Shown piece by piece: positions 42,078 to 47,538 of a stretch of DNA of 47,538 nucleotides. The notes under the pieces are model-generated. The model did not search any database and was not told the origin of the DNA. It saw only the letters and a program-made list of their open reading frames with translations. The position numbers and the translations under genes were made by a program. Location of the stretch: NCBI GenBank assembly GCA_034421995.1, contig DAOUJY010000121.1, forward strand, positions 1 through 47,538, read 5' to 3'. Positions within the stretch are counted from its first letter, which is position 1; the number at the start of each line of letters is the position of its first letter. This DNA is from Bin87 sp034421995 (GTDB lineage: Bacteria; Chloroflexota; Dehalococcoidia; Lucifugimonadales; UBA3495).

Positions 42078-45000
42078 TCATGGGGTGGTTGCGGGATTGG
42101 GGCGGGCGCCGGCTTCCTGCCGGGCCTCAATATCGGTTTCCAGTTCCAGGTACATCTGCCGCAGTTGGTCCAGCATATCCGGGGGCGGGTTTTCCCACAA
42201 GCCCCGCTGGACCGCTTCCAACAGCCTTTCGACGATACCACGCAATGCCCAGGGGTTGCTCTGCCGGAAGAACTCCTGCATTTCCGGGTTCAGGACATAC
42301 TCCTCGGTAACGTCCTCATACATCCAGTCTTCGATGACCTGGGCGGTGGCGTCGTAGCCGAACATATAGTCCACGGTGGCGGCCAGCTCGAACGCGCCTT
42401 TGTAGCCGTGGCGCTGCATGGACTGCATCCACTTGGGGTTGACCACGCGGCTGCGAAAAACGCGGCGAGCTTCGTCCTGCAAATCCCGGACGCGCGCGCG
42501 GGACGGGTCGCTGCTGTCGCCAAAGAACTGCCGGGGGTTGCGCCCAGTGAGCGAGCGTACGGTGGCGATCATGCCGCCGTGGTATTGCATATAGTCGTCG
42601 CTGTCGAAGACGTCGTGCTCCCGGTTGTCCTGGTTCTTGGCGGCGATGACGATCTGGCCGAAGCGGGTCCGAAATTCGTTGCGCGCTGTGACCCCGAAGT
42701 CCTGCCGTGAGTAGGCGTAGCCGCCCCACGACGTGTACACCTCGGCCAGGTCATGGACCGTTTCCCAATTGCGTTCGTCCAGCACCCCCAGGATGCCGGC
42801 GCCGTAGGCTCCGGGCTTGCTGCCGAAAATGCGGAACAGGGATGGATCGCCCGCGCTTTCCGTGGCTTCGTCATCCGACGCGGCGGCGCGGCGTTCTGCG
42901 TCTTCGCGGACGTGTTTGACGATATAGTTGTCCTCGGGCGATTCACTTTGGGCGGCGGCCAGGGCCACGGCCTGGTCAATAAGGTAGATGAGGTTGGGAA
43001 AGGCATCCCGGAAGAAGCCACTGATGCGGACGGTCACGTCAATCCGCGGGCGCCCCAGCTCGGCGACTGGAATTATTTCCAGACCGCTCACGCGTCGGCT
43101 TTCTGCCTGCCAGACCGGCTTCACGCCCAGCAGATAGAGTATCTGGGCGATGTCATCACCATGGGTCCGCATGGCGGAGGTGCCCCAGACCACCACGCCC
43201 ACCATTTCCGGATAGCCGCCCTCTTCATCCAGGTACTTCTGCAACAGGGCATCGCCCAGCGACTTGCCCACGTCCCACGCGGTTGGCGACGGCAACGCTC
43301 GCGGGTCCACCGAATAGAAATTACGACCGGTAGGCAGGACATTGACCATACCGCGCGTGGGCGCGCCCGACGGCCCCGGCGGTACAAACCGGCCCTCCAG
43401 GCCGCGCAGAAGGTTGTCTATCTCGTCGGTGGTGCGGAGCAGCGACGGGTAGATATGCTCGCTCACGTAGGACAGGACGCTTTCGGCGCGGCGGTCGGAC
43501 TTGCCCAATGTGTCAGCCACCACGCCGGGTATGAGATGGGCCGCGAATCCGTCCTCGCAAAGACGCTGATACGCCGACCGGCACAGGTATTCCAGGGCTT
43601 CGATGACGTCGCCGGCGTTGCGAATGCCCGAACCGTTTTCCGTGTCTCGCAGCGCCGAAGGGGTGGAACCGTTGACGGCGGCGGCCGGATCTTCCAGCAG
43701 GGCATAGTAGTCATAGCCCAGCGCCTCGGCCAGGGCGCGCCGCAGGCTGGGGACGGCGCCGTTGTCCAGGCGCGTCAAAGCGCACAACAGGCCCACCATC
43801 TGCTCGGATGTGGGCGGTTCACCCAAGGTGTGCAGGCCGTCTTTGATCTGGGCGTCCTTGATTTCGCAGAGATAGCCGTCGATCTCCAGCATGAACTCGC
43901 CAAAATCATCAGGCTGCTCATCCACCCCCAGGTCCCGGTGCAACTCGGCCTGCTGAACCATTTCCCAGATCTGGGCCTCCAGGGTGGGCAACTTGGCCGG
44001 GTCCAGGGTCTGGCACTGGTAGTGTTCGTCCATCAGCTGCTCCAACTTGGCGATGTCGCCGTAGGAGTCAGCGGTGGTCATGGGCGGTATCAAGTGGTCG
44101 ATGATGGTGGCGTGAGTGCGGCGCTTGGCCTGAGTGCCCTCGCCGGGGTTGTTCACGATGAAGGGATAAAACAGCGGGATATCGTCCAGCGCTACTTCCG
44201 GGTAACACGCTTCCGACAGGCCCACGCCCTTGCCGGGCAGCCACTCCAGTGTCCCGTGCTTGCCGATGTGAATCATCGCGTCAGCCTGGAAAACGTCGCG
44301 GATCCAGCGATAATAGGCGATGTAGTGGTGCGTGGGAGTAAGGTCGGGGTTGTGATAGACGGAGATGGGATTTTCGCCGAACCCCCGGGGCGGCTGAAGA
44401 CCCACAAAGACGTTGCCCATGGGAACGCCGGCAATCGCCAGCCGATCACCCGTCCGGTACACGTAACCCGGAGGCTCGCCCCACGCGTCCAGCAACTCGG
44501 CTCGCACCGATTCGGGAAAACCCGCGTACCAACGGGCGTAGTCGCGACGCTCGACGTGGCCGGCCGCCAGCCGGAGCTGATCTTCGGTCAGCGTGTCGGT
44601 ATCGTTGCTGCACCGTTCGATGATGCGTTGGACCAGTTCATCGCCATTAGCGGGGATGTCTTCGACCTGATACCCGGCGTTTTTCAGCGCTTTCAGCAGG
44701 TTGATGGCCGATGCCGGGGTGTCCAGCCCGACGGCGTTTCCGATGCGGGCGTCCTTGGTGGGATAGTTGCTGAGGATGATGGCGATGCGCTTTTCCCCGT
44801 TGGCCTTGCGGCGCAGGGCGGCATGGCGAGCCGCCAGGCGCGCCACGTAGTCCATGCGGTCGGGCTGCGCGACATAACGCTGCATCCGGCCCGCTGACAA
44901 TCCATTGGCGGCGGCCTCAGTTTCCTCCTTGAAGGACACCGGGACCGTGATGATCCGCCCGTCGAATTCGGGAAAAGCCACATTCATCGCGGTATCAATC

Positions 45001-45971
45001 GGCCCGAGGCCCAGGGAACTTTCCTCCCACTCCGAGCGGCTGCCCGTGCTGACTATGCCCTGGATGATGGGCACGTCCAGCTTGTCAAGCAGCTCCTGGG
45101 ACCAGCCCGTAGCGACGGTGGCCCCCGTGCCGCCCTGCTGGTGGTCCAGGTCGCTCATGGCCAGGCCCATGGTGTTGACGATGCAATCCACCCTGGGGAT
45201 ACCGTCGGCATTGACCATGTAATCGGTAAGGGTGTGTCCGCCGTCGTCATCATCTTCCGGTTGGTGCTTCAGGCTGTAGGAGAACACCGGCAGCACGTTG
45301 ACATCTTGTTGTTCCAGGCGTGCGATCAGGTCGTCAACGAAGGCCAAATTCCCGCTCATCCAGTGGGCGCGGTAGAACAGTACACCTACGGAGGGTCGAT
45401 CTGGGATGAACCGGCCGGCGATGTAATCGGCCACTCCGGTTCCTTCCGCTACCTCCGGATGATAGACGCCCTGCCAGGGCATCGGCGCCGGAGCCTCGTG
45501 GCCGTAGTCGCCGCCGAGGTAGGTATCGGCCAGGAACAGGAACAGGTTGCGGAAATTGAGCACGCCGCCGCGCATGAGGTACGAGAAAACCGTTTCCACC
45601 TCAGCCACCGGCGCGGTGCAGGCGGTTACCAGGTCCTCGTCCCATTCCTGGTGCCCCGGGCAGGCGATCAGCGGAATACGGTTGGCGAGGCAGGTCTCAA
45701 CCAGCGGGTCGAATGCGTCGCCCAACGCCCGCTTCCCACCCAACAGTCGCAGGACAACCGCTCCTGCCCCTTCGACTGTCTTTAGCAGTTCATCACGGGA
45801 TGCAGCAGCGGCGCCGTTTTCCCCCTCCAACGCCACCGGATTGCAGGCGTACACGTTGACGGCGCCGCCCCAGGGCATCCCGGCCAGAGCCCGCTCGGCG
45901 GTCAGGATGTCGGTGTCCGCCGTCGTCACCAGGACGATGGTGGCCGGGTCGGTTGCAGTTGGTATCGTCAT
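42078..45971 (-). CDS. cobN: Cobaltochelatase large subunit CobN
   Basis: This 1297-residue protein has the CobN/ChlH layout, with the signature MIHIGKHGTLEWLPGKGVGL and FIVNNPGEGTQAKRRTHATII at about 565-620, and the C-terminal conserved region GGMIATVRSLTGRNPRQFFGDSSDP. CobN binds the corrin and receives cobalt using energy from the AAA+ and VWA subunits. The cobalt-specific context (riboswitch, CbtAB) favours this over magnesium chelatase. The ATG overlaps the stop of the upstream small gene. It overlaps no partner downstream. Confidence 0.95.
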   Translation of the reverse strand: MTIPTATDPATIVLVTTADTDILTAERALAGMPWGGAVNVYACNPVALEGENGAAAASRDELLKTVEGAGAVVLRLLGGKRALGDAFDPLVETCLANRIPLIACPGHQEWDEDLVTACTAPVAEVETVFSYLMRGGVLNFRNLFLFLADTYLGGDYGHEAPAPMPWQGVYHPEVAEGTGVADYIAGRFIPDRPSVGVLFYRAHWMSGNLAFVDDLIARLEQQDVNVLPVFSYSLKHQPEDDDDGGHTLTDYMVNADGIPRVDCIVNTMGLAMSDLDHQQGGTGATVATGWSQELLDKLDVPIIQGIVSTGSRSEWEESSLGLGPIDTAMNVAFPEFDGRIITVPVSFKEETEAAANGLSAGRMQRYVAQPDRMDYVARLAARHAALRRKANGEKRIAIILSNYPTKDARIGNAVGLDTPASAINLLKALKNAGYQVEDIPANGDELVQRIIERCSNDTDTLTEDQLRLAAGHVERRDYARWYAGFPESVRAELLDAWGEPPGYVYRTGDRLAIAGVPMGNVFVGLQPPRGFGENPISVYHNPDLTPTHHYIAYYRWIRDVFQADAMIHIGKHGTLEWLPGKGVGLSEACYPEVALDDIPLFYPFIVNNPGEGTQAKRRTHATIIDHLIPPMTTADSYGDIAKLEQLMDEHYQCQTLDPAKLPTLEAQIWEMVQQAELHRDLGVDEQPDDFGEFMLEIDGYLCEIKDAQIKDGLHTLGEPPTSEQMVGLLCALTRLDNGAVPSLRRALAEALGYDYYALLEDPAAAVNGSTPSALRDTENGSGIRNAGDVIEALEYLCRSAYQRLCEDGFAAHLIPGVVADTLGKSDRRAESVLSYVSEHIYPSLLRTTDEIDNLLRGLEGRFVPPGPSGAPTRGMVNVLPTGRNFYSVDPRALPSPTAWDVGKSLGDALLQKYLDEEGGYPEMVGVVVWGTSAMRTHGDDIAQILYLLGVKPVWQAESRRVSGLEIIPVAELGRPRIDVTVRISGFFRDAFPNLIYLIDQAVALAAAQSESPEDNYIVKHVREDAERRAAASDDEATESAGDPSLFRIFGSKPGAYGAGILGVLDERNWETVHDLAEVYTSWGGYAYSRQDFGVTARNEFRTRFGQIVIAAKNQDNREHDVFDSDDYMQYHGGMIATVRSLTGRNPRQFFGDSSDPSRARVRDLQDEARRVFRSRVVNPKWMQSMQRHGYKGAFELAATVDYMFGYDATAQVIEDWMYEDVTEEYVLNPEMQEFFRQSNPWALRGIVERLLEAVQRGLWENPPPDMLDQLRQMYLELETDIEARQEAGARPNPATTP

Positions 45972-46171
45972 TGTCGTCGTCGCTGCCTTATCGCATCAAC
46001 CAGGACGCCCAGGATGGCCCCCATCGACGCGCCTACCAGCCAACCGGACATCGTCGCCAAGTGCCCCAAGAGGTATCCATAGACGTGTCGGTTGAAGTCC
46101 GGGGCAATGGCGCATCCCACGGCTGCGCCCAGCAGGGACGCCATGGCCGCGAAGAGTATCGTGAACGTCAT
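45968..46171 (-). CDS. Small two-helix membrane protein before cobN
   Basis: The 67-residue product has two predicted membrane helices (ILFAAMASLLGAAVGCAIA and HLATMSGWLVGASMGAILGVLV) and an Arg-rich end. GAGGGA precedes ATG 46171. Its TGA overlaps the cobN ATG, and it follows the CbiE-like gene by 17 bases, so it is inside the B12 operon. Family unknown; a transporter-accessory role is possible by context. Confidence 0.7.
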   Translation of the reverse strand: MTFTILFAAMASLLGAAVGCAIAPDFNRHVYGYLLGHLATMSGWLVGASMGAILGVLVDAIRQRRRQ

Positions 46172-46188
46172 GCGCCGTCATCCCTCGC

Positions 46189-46887
46189 TCAATTCCCTTC
46201 GGCCAAAGTTCGGGGGAAAACCATGATCGAGAGGTCGCTGAATTCATCCGGCAATTGCGCGCATTGCGCCAGCGTACCCTCCCAGCGTGATTCGTCAGCC
46301 AGCGTGAGCCGCTGGAACACGATAACCGGGTGTTGCGGGTCCGCTCCGTCGTCTATCGCGTTGGCGGCGATGGCCGGCGGCATGAAGTCAAAGGGACGCG
46401 GCAGCAGGATCACGTTGCGACGGCCTTGCCGCAGCGTATCGACCAATTCGCCTAATTCCGAACCTCGATCCCAACGCTGGTGCAGGGTCAGGAACAGCGA
46501 CTCCTCCAGGGAAATGCCGGCGCGAGCGCAGGCGATCTGGATGCTGCTGACGCCCGGCACCAGTTCCACCGTGTCAGCCCGCCGCCGGACCCGGTTCAAC
46601 AGTTCCTTGGCGGAAACATTCAAGTCTCCCCAGACGCAGACGACGCAGTTCTTCCCGGCCCCGGCTTGTTCCTGCGCATAGTCGAGCACCGCTTCCTGGT
46701 CTCGGTAGGCCATCGGACGAACCTCCGCCGAGCCGGTGCGGCCGGCGACAACGTCCAGCACGGTCTTAAAACCGACCACCAGGTCGGCGCTTTCCAACGC
46801 CTCACGACCTTTCAGGGTGAGCAGGTCAGGATCGCCGGGTCCGATGCCCACGACGGTCATTTTGGTACTAGCGGATTGTGACGTCAT
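46189..46887 (-). CDS. cbiE: CbiE-like precorrin methyltransferase
   Basis: The 232-residue protein is a tetrapyrrole methylase: VVGIGPGDPDLLTLKGREAL is the N-terminal glycine-rich motif, and VWGDLNVSA plus LVPGVSSIQIACARAGI are the SAM-binding parts. The sequence best fits CbiE, the C5-methylating half of precorrin-6Y methyltransferase; no CbiT is fused. ATG 46887 is preferred, ATG 46860 is closer to the domain start. It is the first gene after the cobalamin riboswitch. Confidence 0.85.
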   Translation of the reverse strand: MTSQSASTKMTVVGIGPGDPDLLTLKGREALESADLVVGFKTVLDVVAGRTGSAEVRPMAYRDQEAVLDYAQEQAGAGKNCVVCVWGDLNVSAKELLNRVRRRADTVELVPGVSSIQIACARAGISLEESLFLTLHQRWDRGSELGELVDTLRQGRRNVILLPRPFDFMPPAIAANAIDDGADPQHPVIVFQRLTLADESRWEGTLAQCAQLPDEFSDLSIMVFPRTLAEGN

Positions 46888-46904
46888 TTGTAATGCGAGG
46901 TTTG

Positions 46905-46938
46905 AAACAATAAACCCTGGCGTATCGCTCCGCCAGGG
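46905..46938 (-). terminator. Riboswitch expression-platform terminator
   Basis: On the minus strand CCCTGGCG pairs with CGCCAGGG (46938-46931 with 46922-46915) and is followed by TTTATTGTTT. It lies after the cobalamin aptamer and ahead of the CbiE-like gene. Confidence 0.8.
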
Positions 46939-46999
46939 CTGATATGGTCTTTCACGAGTATGGCCGCCAACCGTCCTGCAATTGACAGCCGACACATCG

Positions 47000-47206
47000 A
47001 AGAAACAACCCTGTTGGGCGCAGAGCAGATTTCCAAAAGCGCATCGGGCAGGTCTCCTGGCTTGCGGCTCATTGCTCCGCCGACGCCTTCCCGCCGTCCG
47101 AATCCCTTACGGAAGGCAGTGGCCAAATCATCGGCGGGCTCCCCGCTTACAGTGGCGCAACCGCGGCGGATTCACACCGCCTTCCCCATTAAGCCTGGTT
47201 GGGTTT
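47000..47206 (-). promoter_or_regulatory. Cobalamin riboswitch
   Basis: The minus strand has the B12 box AAGCCAGGAGACCTGCC (47063-47047). Upstream is the aptamer core with GGAAGGCGGTGTGAATCC then GCGCCACTG (47187-47151). Both are hallmarks of the class and are in the correct order. A terminator follows before the CbiE-like gene, so bound cobalamin should shut the operon. Exact ends are estimated. Confidence 0.92.
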
Positions 47207-47262
47207 TGTGGCGCCCGATGTCTCAGTTTCAGATGTTAATTCAGCGGCGCACCGCCGCCAAC

Positions 47263-47291
47263 AATGTAGCGATGCTGACGCCCGATGTCAA
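47263..47291 (-). promoter_or_regulatory. Sigma70-type promoter of the cobalamin operon
   Basis: On the minus strand TTGACA (47291-47286) and TACATT (47268-47263) are 17 bases apart, placing transcription start near 47256, about 50 bases before the aptamer. Nothing gene-like is seen from 47292 to 47444. Confidence 0.7.
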
Positions 47292-47444
47292 TGTGCGCGG
47301 CAATTATGCGGTTGACACACCAAGCGGTCGGTGAAAACCGCATACCAATGATACCTGATGGACACGCGCCCGACGTCTGAAACCTCGGCGGTAGCGTTCC
47401 ATTTTAGGTGGTTCGGTTGATAATTGGTCGGTGGTTTGGTTGGC

Positions 47445-47535
47445 TTCGGGTTCGGGGGTTCAGGTTGTCGGGGCTACGGCCAGAGAGCGTGGGTTGCGAG
47501 TGGGTCTGTGAATTGAAGTGCTAAGTTGGCGCGTG
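47445..47535 (-). repeat. Right copy of window-terminal inverted repeat
   Basis: The reverse complement of 47445-47493 equals 65-113 with one mismatch, and 47507-47535 resembles the outer block at the left end, with about 12 extra bases between. The copy points into the cobalamin operon, as the left copy points into radC. Confidence 0.8.
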
Positions 47536-47538
47536 CGG

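Noticed and set aside
42753..44897. A 714-codon plus-strand frame opposite cobN
   Set aside because: CobN signatures are on the minus strand; the plus frame is a shadow.
47292..47444. Possible short Arg-rich frame on the minus strand starting near 47403
   Set aside because: Only 32 codons, no ribosome site, and it lies in the upstream region of the riboswitch operon.
1..47538. CRISPR arrays, tRNA/rRNA genes and insertion sequences
   Set aside because: No regularly spaced repeats, no tRNA-like TTCRANYC-bearing cloverleaf noticed, and no transposase motifs seen by eye.

Overview
The window (47,538 bases, high GC) reads as chromosome of a free-living or host-associated bacterium, most likely a Chloroflexota member of the SAR202/Dehalococcoidia type. 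That placement is an inference from the gene mix (luciferase-like monooxygenase, several SDRs, a mycothiol-type formaldehyde dehydrogenase, FN3/Ig-rich secreted protein, CbtAB and CobN), the frequent TTG/GTG starts, and the high GC. I saw no rRNA, tRNA or CRISPR array and no transposase.

Layout. 1-1600: an inverted-repeat copy at the very edge, a possible CTG-initiated small ORF, radC and a cupin. 1600-4470 (minus): hemD and a siroheme sulfite/nitrite reductase behind a strong promoter and a leader ending in a terminator, so attenuation is likely. 4537-8312 (minus): pstC-pstA-pstB-phoU without pstS; PstC carries an extra FN3-like domain. 8520-18630: metabolic and secreted-protein genes (luciferase-like monooxygenase, 833-residue FN3/Ig protein, haloacid dehalogenase, alpha/beta hydrolase lacking its serine, mycothiol-type dehydrogenase, frameshifted nucleoside hydrolase, peroxiredoxin, gamma-glutamyltransferase). 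19165-22776: the classic rpmH-rnpA-yidD-(PQQ-propeller lipoprotein)-yidC-jag cluster, with yidC and jag overlapping by about 107 bases. 22868-28514: purF-purM-(Gly/His-rich small protein)-purH, an RNase H-fold exonuclease and an SDR. 28585-36833: accessory-looking region with a duplicated PHYHYGP protein, an SprT-like protease, two tandem HEPN-like genes (one truncated), a NucS-like nuclease, two SDRs, birA, and a HEPN (Ymh) gene next to a DNA methyltransferase fused to HNH. 36844-38184: glyS.

38216-47291 (minus) is a coherent cobalt/cobalamin locus. A sigma70-type promoter and a cobalamin riboswitch with its own terminator precede a CbiE-like methyltransferase, a small membrane protein, CobN, an unrecognised 136-residue protein, CbtB, a 30-codon coupled ORF, CbtA and a fused ChlI-ChlD chelatase motor. 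Together these would import cobalt and insert it into a corrin under B12 feedback.

The two ends of the window carry the same diverged element in opposite orientation (49 bases with one mismatch at the core). Palindromic repeats of two families sit between genes. Starts and promoters were read by eye; domain names come from recognised motifs, not searches.
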